From positions 1 through 64,000 of the forward strand of contig SCRO01000034.1 of assembly GCA_004298505.1 (NCBI GenBank): a stretch of DNA of 64,000 bases. The letters run 5' to 3'. Within the stretch, counting starts at the first letter, position 1. Each line of letters opens with the position of its first letter. Of this stretch, positions 21,462 to 33,907 are shown piece after piece. This stretch comes from Rhodanobacter sp. Lineage in GTDB: Bacteria; Pseudomonadota; Gammaproteobacteria; Xanthomonadales; Rhodanobacteraceae. Made by a program: the position numbers and the translations under genes. Below the pieces are notes generated by a model that was not told where the DNA came from, ran no database searches, and was given only the letters and a program-made list of their open reading frames with translations.

Positions 21462-22492
21462 ACAGCACGTACGCCAGCAAGCTCTCCGATCCGGCCCAGT
21501 TCGGCCGCGTCGCGGTGGTCATGGGCGGCAGCTCGGTCGAACGCGAGGTGTCGCTGGATTCCGGTCACAACGTGCTCGCCGCATTGCGCGCACGAGGGAT
21601 CGATGCACACGCGATCGACGGCATTCCGGCCCTGCTCGATGCCTTGCGTGCCGGTCATTTCGCCCGTGTGTTCAACATCCTGCACGGCCAGCATGGCGGT
21701 GGCGAGGATGGCGTGCTGCAGGGCGCGCTGGAATCGCTGCACGTGCCATACACCGGTTCCGGTGTGCTCGGTTCGGCGTTGTCGATGGACAAGACCCGCT
21801 CCAAACGCGTGTGGCAGTCGCTGGGCTTGTCGACGCCAACCTTCGCGGCCTTGCCGCGCGGCGCCGACGTGCACGCCGCGGCGCGCCGAATTGGTTTTCC
21901 GCTTATCGTGAAGCCGGCCTGCGAAGGTTCCAGCGTCGGCGTGACGCGGGTGTTTGCCGAACCGGACCTTGCCGGCGCGGTCGCGCTGGCCGCGCAGTAC
22001 CCGGGCGACCTGCTGATGGAAACCCTGATCGAGGGCGACGAGTTGACCGTGGCGATCCTCGGTCGTCAGGTGCTGCCGAGCATCCACATCGTGCCGAAGG
22101 GCGCGTTCTACGACTACAACGCCAAATACATCGCCGAGGACACCCAGTACCTGTGCCCGGGTGCCGAAGGCGCGGCGGCGGACGCCCTGGCGACGCTGTC
22201 GCTGGCCGCATTCGACGCCCTCGCCTGCAGCGGCTGGGGGCGCGTCGACGTGATGCGTGATCGCAACGGTCGCCACTGGCTGCTGGAAGTGAATACCGCG
22301 CCCGGCATGACTTCGCACTCGCTGGTGCCGAAAGCGGCCGCGGCGGCCGGCATCGACTATCAGGAGCTGTGCTGGCGCGTGCTGGAAACAAGTTTCCAGG
22401 GGGAATGGGGAATCGGGCATCGGGAATCGGAACAGCGAACGGTCGACACCGGCTCTACCCATTCCCGCAATGCCGAAGGAGGCGCGAAGTGA
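21458..22492 (+). CDS. ddlB: D-alanine-D-alanine ligase with repeat-encoded C-terminal tail
   Basis: [50 protein letters not shown]. Confidence 0.95.
   Translation: MNSTYASKLSDPAQFGRVAVVMGGSSVEREVSLDSGHNVLAALRARGIDAHAIDGIPALLDALRAGHFARVFNILHGQHGGGEDGVLQGALESLHVPYTGSGVLGSALSMDKTRSKRVWQSLGLSTPTFAALPRGADVHAAARRIGFPLIVKPACEGSSVGVTRVFAEPDLAGAVALAAQYPGDLLMETLIEGDELTVAILGRQVLPSIHIVPKGAFYDYNAKYIAEDTQYLCPGAEGAAADALATLSLAAFDALACSGWGRVDVMRDRNGRHWLLEVNTAPGMTSHSLVPKAAAAAGIDYQELCWRVLETSFQGEWGIGHRESEQRTVDTGSTHSRNAEGGAK
22399..22470. repeat. GGGAATCGGGAAT-family element inside ddlB 3' coding region
   Basis: agggggaatggggaatcgggcatcgggaatcgg ... ctacccattcccgc. Confidence 0.75.
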
Positions 22493-23223
22493 AAGGAGCC
22501 GTCCGCCTCGCCGCCTGGTGCCTGGCCATCGCGCTGGTCGTATTGCCGGTGGTCGGCTTGCTGCGCGGCTGGTTCGCGGCGGCTCGCTGGCCGGTGACCC
22601 AGTTGACCGTGCAGGCCGAATTCAAGCATGTCAGTGCCGCGCAGATTCGCGCTGCCGTGTGGCCACAGCTGGGCAAGGGGTTCTTTGCGCTGGATCTCGA
22701 CAGGGTGCAGAAGGCGGTCGCGGCTTTGCCGTGGGTGGAGTCGGTCGAGGCGCGCAAGCACTGGCCGGACACGCTGCAGTTGCGCATCTACGAGCGCCTG
22801 CCGTTTGCCCGCTGGAACGACAAGCAACTGATCAGTCGGCAAGGCCTGGTCTTCGACGCGCCCGGCGCGGCCGATCTGGTCACCTTGCCCCACTTGCGCG
22901 GGCCCGCTGCGCGGCTGGCCGAAGTGGTGAGTTTCTATGCCGAAGCCAGCAAGGCGTTCGCCGCCACCGATCTGAAGATCAACGGCGTGGTGCTGACCGA
23001 GCGCGGCAGCTGGAGTGTCACCACCACCCGCGGCGCACGCATCGTGATCGGCGATCGAGACCAGGCCGGGCGCCGGCTGCATCGCTTCCTCGACGTCTAT
23101 CCGCAGCTGATCGCCGGCCACCCCGACGGTTTCGTCTATGCCGATCTTCGCTACACCAACGGCTTCGCCGTGCGCTGGCCCGAGGCGGCCGGTGCCAATG
23201 CTGGAGGTTCAACCCGCTCATGA
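22489..23223 (+). CDS. ftsQ: Cell division protein FtsQ
   Basis: POTRA/FtsQ pattern [37 protein letters not shown] start coupled to ddlB stop. Confidence 0.93.
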   Translation: MKGAVRLAAWCLAIALVVLPVVGLLRGWFAAARWPVTQLTVQAEFKHVSAAQIRAAVWPQLGKGFFALDLDRVQKAVAALPWVESVEARKHWPDTLQLRIYERLPFARWNDKQLISRQGLVFDAPGAADLVTLPHLRGPAARLAEVVSFYAEASKAFAATDLKINGVVLTERGSWSVTTTRGARIVIGDRDQAGRRLHRFLDVYPQLIAGHPDGFVYADLRYTNGFAVRWPEAAGANAGGSTRS

Positions 23224-23233
23224 CTCTCTCGCC

Positions 23234-24466
23234 ATGAAAACGCGCAACGACAAGCAACTGGTAGTCGGCCTCGACATCGGCACCTCGAAAGTGGTGGCGA
23301 TCGTCGGTGAGTACGAGCCGGGCGAGCCGATTACCGTGATCGGCATCGGCACCCACGTCTCGCGCGGCATGAAGCGCGGCTCGGTGGTCGACATCGAATC
23401 CACCGTGCACTCGATCCAGCGCGCCGTGGAGGAGGCCGAACTGATGGCCGGTTGCGACATCCGCTCGGTGTACGCCTCGATCTCCGGCAGCCACCTGGAA
23501 ACGCGCAACTCGCACGGCAACGCGGCCATCCGCGACCGCGAAGTGACCGCTGCCGACCTGGACCAGGTGCTCGAGGCGGCCAGCGCGGTGGCGATCCCGG
23601 CCGATCGCAAGGTGCTCTACAAGGAATCGCAGGAATACCGCATCGACGGCCAGGACGGTATTCGCTCCCCGGTCGGCATGAGCGGCGTGCGGCTGGAGGC
23701 GAACGTGCATCTGGTTACCGGCGCGGCGGCGGCGGTACAGAACATCACCAAGTGCATCCAGCGCTGCGGCCTGACCGTGGACGAGCTGGTGCCCTCCGCG
23801 TTGGCCAGTGCCAAGGCGGTGCTGACCGACGACGAGCGCGAGCTGGGCGTGTGCCTGGTCGACATTGGCGCCGGCACCACCGACATCGCGATCTACACCC
23901 AGGGCTCGATCCGCTATACCGCCTCGCTGCCCGTCGGCGGCGACCAGGTCACCAGCGACATCGCCTATGGCGTGCATACACCCACGGCGCACGCCGAGGA
24001 AATCAAGATCAAGTACGCCTGCGCGCAGACCGGACTGGCGCATGCCGAGGAAACCATCCAGGTACCCAGCGTGGGCGATCGGCCGCCACGCCGGCTCGCG
24101 CGACAGTCGCTGGCGCAGAGCGTGCAGGCGCGCTACGAGGAGATCTTCGAGATGGTGCAGGACCAGCTGCGGCGCTCCGGTTACGAGAGCCTGGTCGCGG
24201 CCGGCGTGGTGCTGACTGGCGGTGCCTCAAGGATGGAAGGCGCGCTCGAACTGGCCGAGGAGATCTTTCACAAGATGGTGCGCATCGGCGTGCCGCAACA
24301 GATCGATGGCCTTGGCGAGGTGGTTTCCAGTCCGCTGCATGCGACCGGCGTGGGCCTGTTGCTGCATGGCTCGCGTGCCGGTGGCGCGCGCGCCGGTGGG
24401 TCGGTCGGCGGCAGCATGGGCGGCATGCTCGACAAGCTGCGTGGCTGGCTGACGCGAAATTTCTGA
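23234..24466 (+). CDS. ftsA: Cell division protein FtsA
   Basis: VVGLDIGTSKVVAIVGE; LVDIGAGTTDIAIYT. Confidence 0.97.
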   Translation: MKTRNDKQLVVGLDIGTSKVVAIVGEYEPGEPITVIGIGTHVSRGMKRGSVVDIESTVHSIQRAVEEAELMAGCDIRSVYASISGSHLETRNSHGNAAIRDREVTAADLDQVLEAASAVAIPADRKVLYKESQEYRIDGQDGIRSPVGMSGVRLEANVHLVTGAAAAVQNITKCIQRCGLTVDELVPSALASAKAVLTDDERELGVCLVDIGAGTTDIAIYTQGSIRYTASLPVGGDQVTSDIAYGVHTPTAHAEEIKIKYACAQTGLAHAEETIQVPSVGDRPPRRLARQSLAQSVQARYEEIFEMVQDQLRRSGYESLVAAGVVLTGGASRMEGALELAEEIFHKMVRIGVPQQIDGLGEVVSSPLHATGVGLLLHGSRAGGARAGGSVGGSMGGMLDKLRGWLTRNF

Positions 24467-24589
24467 GTGACACGACAGCGGCGACGCAGGAGGCGTCGCC
24501 ACGGGTGGAAGGATAGCCACCCACCACCATGAACCGACAGGAGTCGTCCCTCATGGTTACAACGACAACAACTCTGCGGAGGACGGGAA

Positions 24590-25777
24590 ATGTTTGAATT
24601 GATTGAGAAACTCACACCCAATGCGGTGATCAAGGTGATCGGTGTCGGCGGTGGCGGCGGCAATGCCGTCGCGCACATGCTCAATGCCAACATCGAAGGC
24701 GTCGAATTCATCGTCGCCAATACCGACGCGCAGGCGATGACCAGTTGCGGCTCGCGCACCCACCTGCAACTCGGTGGCAACGTGACCAAGGGTCTCGGTG
24801 CCGGCGCAAACCCCGAGGTCGGCCGGCAGGCCGCACTGGAGGATCGCGAACGGATCGAGGCGATGCTGGAAGGCGCCGACATGGTCTTCATCACCGCTGG
24901 CATGGGTGGCGGTACCGGCACCGGCGCCGCCCCGGTAGTAGCCCAGCTGGCCAAGGAGAAGGGCATCCTCACTGTCGCCGTGGTGACCAAGCCGTTCCCG
25001 TTCGAGGGGCGCCGTCGCATGCAGGTCGCGCTGAAGGGCATCGAGGATCTGTCCCAGCACGTCGACTCGCTGATCACCGTGCCGAACGAGAAGCTGCTCA
25101 GCGTGCTCGGCCGCGACGTGACCCTGCTGAACGCGTTCAAGGCGGCCAATGACGTGCTGCAAGGCGCCGTGCAGGGCATTGCCGACCTGATCACCGCTCC
25201 GGGCCTGATCAACGTCGACTTCGCCGACGTGCGCACGGTGATGTCGGAAATGGGCCTGGCCATGATGGGCTCGGGCACCGCCCGCGGCGACGACCGCGCA
25301 CAGGCGGCGGCCGAGGCGGCGATCAAGAACCCGCTGCTGGAGGACGTCAACCTCAACGGCGCCTGCGGTATCCTGGTCAACGTCACGGCTGGTCCGAACC
25401 TGACCATGCGCGAGTTCGACGAGATCGGCCGGATCATCCACGACTTCGCCAGCGAGGACGCCACCGTGGTGATCGGCACTTCGCTCGATCCGGAGATGAA
25501 AGACGATGTGCGTGTCACCGTGGTCGCGACCGGCCTCAACCGCGCTGCCGCCTCGCGTCAGCAGCCGCCCATCCGCATGGTCGAGACGCAGCAGATGCAG
25601 ATGCGGCCGCGCCCGGTGGTGTTGCGCACAGGTACCGGCAACGAGGTGGTCGATTACGCGCAACCGCAAGCAGCTGGCAGCCAGGGTCGCCCCGAGTCCG
25701 CGGGGTCGTCAAAGCATGCCGATTCCGGCCTCGATTACCTGGATATTCCGGCGTTTCTGCGCCGCCAGGCGGATTGA
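24590..25777 (+). CDS. ftsZ: Cell division protein FtsZ
   Basis: [29 protein letters not shown]-terminal [15 protein letters not shown]. Confidence 0.98.
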   Translation: MFELIEKLTPNAVIKVIGVGGGGGNAVAHMLNANIEGVEFIVANTDAQAMTSCGSRTHLQLGGNVTKGLGAGANPEVGRQAALEDRERIEAMLEGADMVFITAGMGGGTGTGAAPVVAQLAKEKGILTVAVVTKPFPFEGRRRMQVALKGIEDLSQHVDSLITVPNEKLLSVLGRDVTLLNAFKAANDVLQGAVQGIADLITAPGLINVDFADVRTVMSEMGLAMMGSGTARGDDRAQAAAEAAIKNPLLEDVNLNGACGILVNVTAGPNLTMREFDEIGRIIHDFASEDATVVIGTSLDPEMKDDVRVTVVATGLNRAAASRQQPPIRMVETQQMQMRPRPVVLRTGTGNEVVDYAQPQAAGSQGRPESAGSSKHADSGLDYLDIPAFLRRQAD

Positions 25778-26243
25778 GGGCGAGGTTGCATGCGTTAAGG
25801 CGATGCGAAAGTATTGAACGATCGCGCGTCGGGCTGGTCAGTCAGTATTTGCAAGCCAAGTCGGCTGTCTGCAGCAGGCGACAGGTACTTCCGCGCCACG
25901 CTGGCGCATGTGAAACCGCCGAATCGGCCCCGCTGTGGGGTTGGTCGCTGCAGCGGCAAAGCAACAAGACCATGCCTCTGGATTGATGCATGGCCAGTCG
26001 TCACGGATGCAGTCGTGGCGGCCGGTTCGAGGCCCCGCGTCGGATTCCCGTCCCAGCCGTGGGGCACCGTCTCGACCTGCCGCCAGGCGGGGGCAACAGA
26101 CAGTGGACGCCTCTTCGCCTCCAAGGATGAAAGAAGCATGAAGGCTTGATCATACTGTACGGTACGGTTTACTTTTATCTCAGGTTAAAACTGTGTTAGC
26201 ATCCGCAGCTAATTGGCTGCTGCCTCCACGGGTACCAACAACA

Positions 26244-27158
26244 ATGATCAAGCAGCGTACGCTCAAAAACGTCATCCGGGCGACCGGCGTCGGGTTGCAT
26301 ACCGGTGACAAGGTTTACATGACCTTGCGTCCTGCTGCACCGAATACAGGCATTGTTTTCCGGCGAACGGATCTTGATCCGCCGGTGGATATCCGGGCGC
26401 GCCAGGACAACGTCGGAGATACCCGCTTGTCGACCACCCTGGTCAACGGCGAGGCCCGCGTTTCCACGGTCGAGCATCTGCTCTCGGCGATGGCTGGGTT
26501 GGGTATCGACAACGCCTATGTCGATCTGTCGGCGCCGGAGGTTCCGATCATGGATGGCAGCGCCGGCCCGTTCGTGTTCCTGCTGCAGTCGGCAGGCATC
26601 GAGGAGCAGTCGGTTGCCAAGCGCTTCATCCGCATCAAGAAGTCGATCAAGGTGCAGGAAGGCGACAAGTGGGCCACCTTCGAACCGTTCGACGGCTTCA
26701 AGGTCGGCTTTTCGATCGATTTCAACCACCCGATCATCAACAAGCGCACCTCGCGCGCCGAGATCGACTTTTCCACGACGTCCTTCGTCAAGGAAGTCAG
26801 CCGCGCTCGCACCTTCGGTTTCATGCGCGACATCGAGATGCTGCGTGAACACAACCTCGCGTTGGGCGGTTCGATGGACAACGCAGTGGTGCTCGACGAC
26901 TATCGCGTACTCAACGAGGATGGTCTGCGTTACGAGGACGAGTTCGTCAAGCACAAGATCCTCGATGCGATCGGCGACCTCTACCTGCTGGGCCGCAGTC
27001 TGATCGGTGCCTATAACGCACACAAGTCCGGTCATGAACTGAACAACAAGCTGCTGCGCACCCTGATGGCCGATGCCACGGCGTGGGAAGAAGTCAGTTA
27101 CAAGGACGATCCGGCCGTCTCGCCGATCTCCTATGCGCATCCGGCGCAGGCGATCTGA
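26244..27158 (+). CDS. lpxC: UDP-3-O-acyl-N-acetylglucosamine deacetylase
   Basis: [40 protein letters not shown]. Confidence 0.97.
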   Translation: MIKQRTLKNVIRATGVGLHTGDKVYMTLRPAAPNTGIVFRRTDLDPPVDIRARQDNVGDTRLSTTLVNGEARVSTVEHLLSAMAGLGIDNAYVDLSAPEVPIMDGSAGPFVFLLQSAGIEEQSVAKRFIRIKKSIKVQEGDKWATFEPFDGFKVGFSIDFNHPIINKRTSRAEIDFSTTSFVKEVSRARTFGFMRDIEMLREHNLALGGSMDNAVVLDDYRVLNEDGLRYEDEFVKHKILDAIGDLYLLGRSLIGAYNAHKSGHELNNKLLRTLMADATAWEEVSYKDDPAVSPISYAHPAQAI

Positions 27159-27198
27159 GCCGCCGTGTAGAGCGCAAGTCCAGGTGTCCGTTGACGTG

Positions 27199-27230
27199 AA
27201 TGGCTAGGTCTCGCAACCTGGCCATTTTCC
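27199..27230 (+). terminator. Rho-independent terminator after lpxC
   Basis: aatggctaggt-ctcgca-acctggccatt followed by ttcctt; 11-bp stem with one G-U pair. Confidence 0.75.
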
Positions 27231-27332
27231 TTGACCGGCAGCACCTTCCTGGTACGCTGTGCCTCACGTCACGGCAACTCCAGGGCTGTTACCCGGCGCC
27301 ATGCGTGTTATAAACACACCCTCGTGACGTCT

Positions 27333-27815
27333 TCAAGTCGGCGTCGCGGCGAGGGAATCAGCGGTTTCGGCGAGGGACGCCAGCTCAAGGAACAGAACCC
27401 GCCATTCGGGGTCTGTGGATGATGCGGCAGCGGCCCTGAGTTGGGTGGCTGCGGCGGGCGAAAGCGGTTTTGATCGATCCGGCACGGTTGCAGCCGGGGG
27501 TTGGGGAGCCACTTTCACGGTGACTGAACTGGCGCAGGTGCCGATGGCGCGTGCGGAGGCAAGGATCTGTGTCTGCATCAAGCGCAGGCGCGATGCCCAG
27601 GCCGGTGAAGATGCCAGAAAGACGAGGCGGTCGTGGCGCAAGTTGGCGAACCTCACCTGTTCGCGCAGCGGCGATGGCAACGTCTGGCGCAAGGCGCGAT
27701 CCAGCGCTTCCAGCGCGCCGGCCTTTTGCGCCAGCGTCGCGAAGGAGCCGCAATCGGCCAGGGACTTTGGTCCGTGGCCGTGGCGGCGGGAAGTGATGGG
27801 TGCCGCGCGTTGCAT
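27333..27815 (-). CDS. dciA: DciA-like (DUF721) replicative helicase loader/operator
   Basis: LRQTLPSPLREQVRFANLRHDRLVFLASSPAWASRLRLMQTQIL; located between lpxC and secA as in Pseudomonas. Confidence 0.8.
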   Translation of the reverse strand: MQRAAPITSRRHGHGPKSLADCGSFATLAQKAGALEALDRALRQTLPSPLREQVRFANLRHDRLVFLASSPAWASRLRLMQTQILASARAIGTCASSVTVKVAPQPPAATVPDRSKPLSPAAATQLRAAAASSTDPEWRVLFLELASLAETADSLAATPT

Positions 27816-27842
27816 GATGCCGAGATTCGATTTTGGAAAGAC

Positions 27843-28772
27843 ATGCAGATCATACTCGTCTCACGTACCAGGAAATTGCCGAAGACCCTCGACCTGGCCA
27901 ACCGGCGCCTGCGCTGGAAGCTGTTGGCGTTGTTCTCGCTGGCGGTGCTGGGTTGTCTTTCGCTGGGCGCCGCCCTGGCACTTGTCATCGCCAGTCCGCG
28001 CGATCGCGCGCTGGCGCAGATCCACGATCTTCAGCAGCAGATCGGGCAACAAAACACCCAGCTTGGCGCCGTGCGCGCCGACGCCCGGCGCAGTCTCGAC
28101 GCCTTGGCAGTGAAGCTGGGCCAGTTGCAGGCCCAGTCGACCCGCCTCAACGCGCTCGGTGAACGACTGGTGCAAGTGGGCAAGCTCGACGGCGGCGAAT
28201 TCAACTTCGACCAACCGCCAGCGGTTGGCGGCGTCGAGGATTCCAGCGGCTCAGCCTATGCCTTGCCGTCCGCACTGGAAACCAGCATCGACCAGTTGAC
28301 CGGCCAGTTCGACATCCAGCAGGCCCAGCTCTCGGCGCTGCAGAGCCTGCTGCTGGACGCCCGCATCGAGTCCAACCTGAAGCCAACCGGGATGCCGGTG
28401 GCGGGCTACATCTCATCCTACTTCGGGGTGCGCCCGGATCCGTTCGACGGTCAGTCGGAACGGCACACCGGGATTGACATTGCCACGCCGTATGGCACGC
28501 CGGTGCACGCGGTGGCCGAAGGCATGGTGACCTTCGCCGGTGTGCGTCACGGCTACGGCAACGTGGTCGAAATCGACCATGGCAACGGCTACATGACCCG
28601 CTACGCGCATAATAGCAAGCTCGACGTGCATCCGGGGCAGCGCGTGCAGGTGGGTGACGTAATCGCCCAGGCCGGCTCGAGCGGGCGCTCGACCGGGTCG
28701 CACGTGCATTTCGAGGTCTGGCATGACGGCCGCGTGGTCAACCCGTTGGCGTTCGTGCGCAACCACCGCTGA
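27843..28772 (+). CDS. M23 family metallopeptidase
   Basis: HTGIDIATPYGTPVHAVAEG ... GSTGSHVHFEVWHDGRVVNPL. Confidence 0.92.
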   Translation: MQIILVSRTRKLPKTLDLANRRLRWKLLALFSLAVLGCLSLGAALALVIASPRDRALAQIHDLQQQIGQQNTQLGAVRADARRSLDALAVKLGQLQAQSTRLNALGERLVQVGKLDGGEFNFDQPPAVGGVEDSSGSAYALPSALETSIDQLTGQFDIQQAQLSALQSLLLDARIESNLKPTGMPVAGYISSYFGVRPDPFDGQSERHTGIDIATPYGTPVHAVAEGMVTFAGVRHGYGNVVEIDHGNGYMTRYAHNSKLDVHPGQRVQVGDVIAQAGSSGRSTGSHVHFEVWHDGRVVNPLAFVRNHR

Positions 28773-28969
28773 GGGTTCCTCTGCCGCGCCGCGATCCCTT
28801 GAATGTGCCGGCAGTCGCCGCCAACTTCGGGGAGTGTGGAGGGTTCACCGCCGGTGGCCTGTCGGCGCGGGTGTCCGGCCGCATCAGGTGGGCTTCGGCA
28901 GCCATGTAGTAACATGCTTGATTGGCTCGCGCTTGTAGCGGGCGTTGTGTTCCCCTATCCGGAAAATCG

Positions 28970-31705
<2,736 letters not shown>

Positions 31706-31713
31706 GCGAAAGG

Positions 31714-31808
31714 CGAGGAGTGAGTGGAGAGGAGTGAGGGTAGAGGAGTGAGGGTAGAGAGGAAGACTCGCAGCCTGCTCTCACTTCCCACTCCTCTTCA
31801 CTCACTTC
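31714..31808. repeat. GAGGAGTGAG-type inverted repeat between convergent secA and apaH
   Basis: gaggagtgagtggagaggagtgagggtagaggagtgagggtagag ... ctctcacttcccactcctcttcactcactt. Confidence 0.8.
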
Positions 31809-31815
31809 TGCTTTG

Positions 31816-32667
31816 TCAATCCTCTGCGCCGGGCGGACACTTGCGCTGCGCCTCGGCGTTGACCGTGATGTACTGAAGCTCCTCGCTGTCCAGCCGCAAG
31901 GCGGTGAGCTTGCCGCCCCATACGCAGCCAGTGTCGATGGCGTGCACGCCCAGCCCGGCGAATCGACCCAGTGCGGACCAGTGGCCGCAGACGATGCGGA
32001 TGTCGCGTCGACGCATGCCTGGTACCGAAAACCACGGGTACAGCCCCGGCTTCTGCGTACCGGGGACGCCCTTGGCGTCGAAGTCGATGCGGCCATTGAC
32101 ATCGCAATAGCGCATGCGGGTCATCGTGTTGATGGTGGCGCGGTACCGATCCAGCCCTTGCAACTGGCTGGACCATTGCGCCGGGCGATTGCCGAACAGG
32201 TTGCGCAGCACGCGCGGGTGGCGCGGGCTGGACAGCTCCCGTTCCACCTCCTGGGCAGCACGTTGCGCCTGTCGCAGGGTCCACGTCGGGGCGAGCCCGG
32301 CATGTACCATCGTCCAGTTGAGCTGCTCGTCGTGGTGCAGGAGTTTCTGTGAACGCAGCCACTCGAACAGCACCGGCGCGTCGTTGGCAAACAACACCTC
32401 GCGCAGCTCAGGGTTGACCCGCGCCTGCGCGTCGGGTTTGCGCTGTGCAATGGCCAGCAGGCTCAGGTCGTGGTTGCCCAGGGTGATCACGCTCGATTCG
32501 CGCAAGCCATGGATCAGCCGCAAAGTCTGCAGCGACTCGCCGCCGCGATTGACCAGGTCGCCGCAGAACCACAGCCGGTCCTGCGCGGGGTCGAAGCGCA
32601 GCTTTTCCAGCAGACGTTGCAGTTCCGGATAGCAGCCCTGCACGTCGCCAATCGCGTACGTGGCCAT
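31816..32667 (-). CDS. apaH: Diadenosine tetraphosphatase
   Basis: MATYAIGDVQGCYPELQRLL...WFCGDLVNRGGESL...TLGNHDL. Confidence 0.96.
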   Translation of the reverse strand: MATYAIGDVQGCYPELQRLLEKLRFDPAQDRLWFCGDLVNRGGESLQTLRLIHGLRESSVITLGNHDLSLLAIAQRKPDAQARVNPELREVLFANDAPVLFEWLRSQKLLHHDEQLNWTMVHAGLAPTWTLRQAQRAAQEVERELSSPRHPRVLRNLFGNRPAQWSSQLQGLDRYRATINTMTRMRYCDVNGRIDFDAKGVPGTQKPGLYPWFSVPGMRRRDIRIVCGHWSALGRFAGLGVHAIDTGCVWGGKLTALRLDSEELQYITVNAEAQRKCPPGAED

Positions 32668-32668
32668 G

Positions 32669-33052
32669 TCAATGCAGCGTACGCGGGATGGAAAGCGTAA
32701 AGGTCGGTATCCGCGCCTCGAACTCGGTGCCGTCGTCGGACAGCATCTGGTAGCTGCCGCCCATGATGCCTACCGGAGTCTCCAGCACGGCCCCGGAGGT
32801 GTACTCGAAATCCTCGCCCGGGCGCACCCATGGCTGTTCGCCGACTACGCCATCGCCAGTCACTTCCTCTACCTTGCCGTTGGCGTCGGTGATCAGCCAG
32901 CGCCGGGTGAGCAGCCGCGCCGCCAGCTTGCCGGCATTGCGCAAGGTGATGGTGTAGGCGAAAACATAACGATTGTCACCGGGCCTGGATTGATCGGGGA
33001 CGAAACGGGTTTGCACCTGCACGTCGATCGTGTAGGGAGATTCTTCAGTCAT
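32669..33052 (-). CDS. apaG: ApaG
   Basis: ApaG pattern [15 protein letters not shown]...[28 protein letters not shown]. Confidence 0.95.
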   Translation of the reverse strand: MTEESPYTIDVQVQTRFVPDQSRPGDNRYVFAYTITLRNAGKLAARLLTRRWLITDANGKVEEVTGDGVVGEQPWVRPGEDFEYTSGAVLETPVGIMGGSYQMLSDDGTEFEARIPTFTLSIPRTLH

Positions 33053-33115
33053 GCCGGGATTGTAAGGCCTGCCGTTGCGAATGGGGCGGTGCGTTCGCCA
33101 GCGCGCGGCATTCGC

Positions 33116-33907
33116 TCAAGCAAGACTGGAATAGACCTTGGCCAGACGCACGAAGTCGGCTGGTGCCAGCATTTCGGCGCGTGCGCGCGGGTCCACGTCG
33201 GCGCGGCGTATGGCTTCGCTGTCGAGCAACTGCCTGAGCGCGTTGGCGAGGGTCTTGCGGCGTTGCCCGAAGGCTGCCTTGACCACGGCGTAGAGGTGTT
33301 CGGGTCGCGCGTCGTGCAGCTCGTGGCGTGGTATCGGCTGCAGCCGCACCACCGCCGACTCCACCTTGGGTGGTGGCCGGAACGCCTCCGGCGGCACGTC
33401 GAACAAGGGTTCTACCTGGCAGGCCAGTTGCAGCATCACCGACAGCCGTCCGTACACCTTGCTGCCCGGTGCCGCAGCCATCCGCTCGACCACTTCCTTC
33501 TGCAGCATGAAGTGCATGTCCTGGATCGCCGGTGCGTGCTCGACGCAGTGGAACAGGATCGGGCTGGAGATGTAGTAGGGCAGGTTGCCGGCCAGTCGCA
33601 GCCGCGGCACGCCGTGGCTGTGTGCCATCGCGCTGAAGTCTACCTTCAGGACATCGGCGTGAACGACATGCAGTTCGCCGACGCTGGCGGCGCGCTCGCG
33701 CAGGCCAGGGATCAGCTCGGTGTCCAGCTCGATCGCGGTGAGCTTGCCGGCTGCCGCCAGCAGGGGCAGGGTCAGCGCACCCTCACCCGGCCCGATCTCC
33801 ACCAGGAAATCCTCGCGGCGCGGGGCGATTGCGCGAACGATACTGTCGATGTAGTGGCGATCGTGCAGGAAGTGCTGGCCGAAGCTTTTCTTCGGGCGGG
33901 CGCTCAT
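33116..33907 (-). CDS. rsmA: 16S rRNA dimethyladenosine transferase
   Basis: KKSFGQHFLHDRHYIDSIV...VEIGPGEGALT. Confidence 0.96.
   Translation of the reverse strand: MSARPKKSFGQHFLHDRHYIDSIVRAIAPRREDFLVEIGPGEGALTLPLLAAAGKLTAIELDTELIPGLRERAASVGELHVVHADVLKVDFSAMAHSHGVPRLRLAGNLPYYISSPILFHCVEHAPAIQDMHFMLQKEVVERMAAAPGSKVYGRLSVMLQLACQVEPLFDVPPEAFRPPPKVESAVVRLQPIPRHELHDARPEHLYAVVKAAFGQRRKTLANALRQLLDSEAIRRADVDPRARAEMLAPADFVRLAKVYSSLA

Noticed and set aside
26020-26045. ggttcgaggcc resembling a tRNA T-loop
   Set aside because: No cloverleaf can be formed around it
25795-26139. 114-aa antisense ORF between ftsZ and lpxC as a gene
   Set aside because: No ribosome-binding site or motif recognised; kept only as a question in the gap finding
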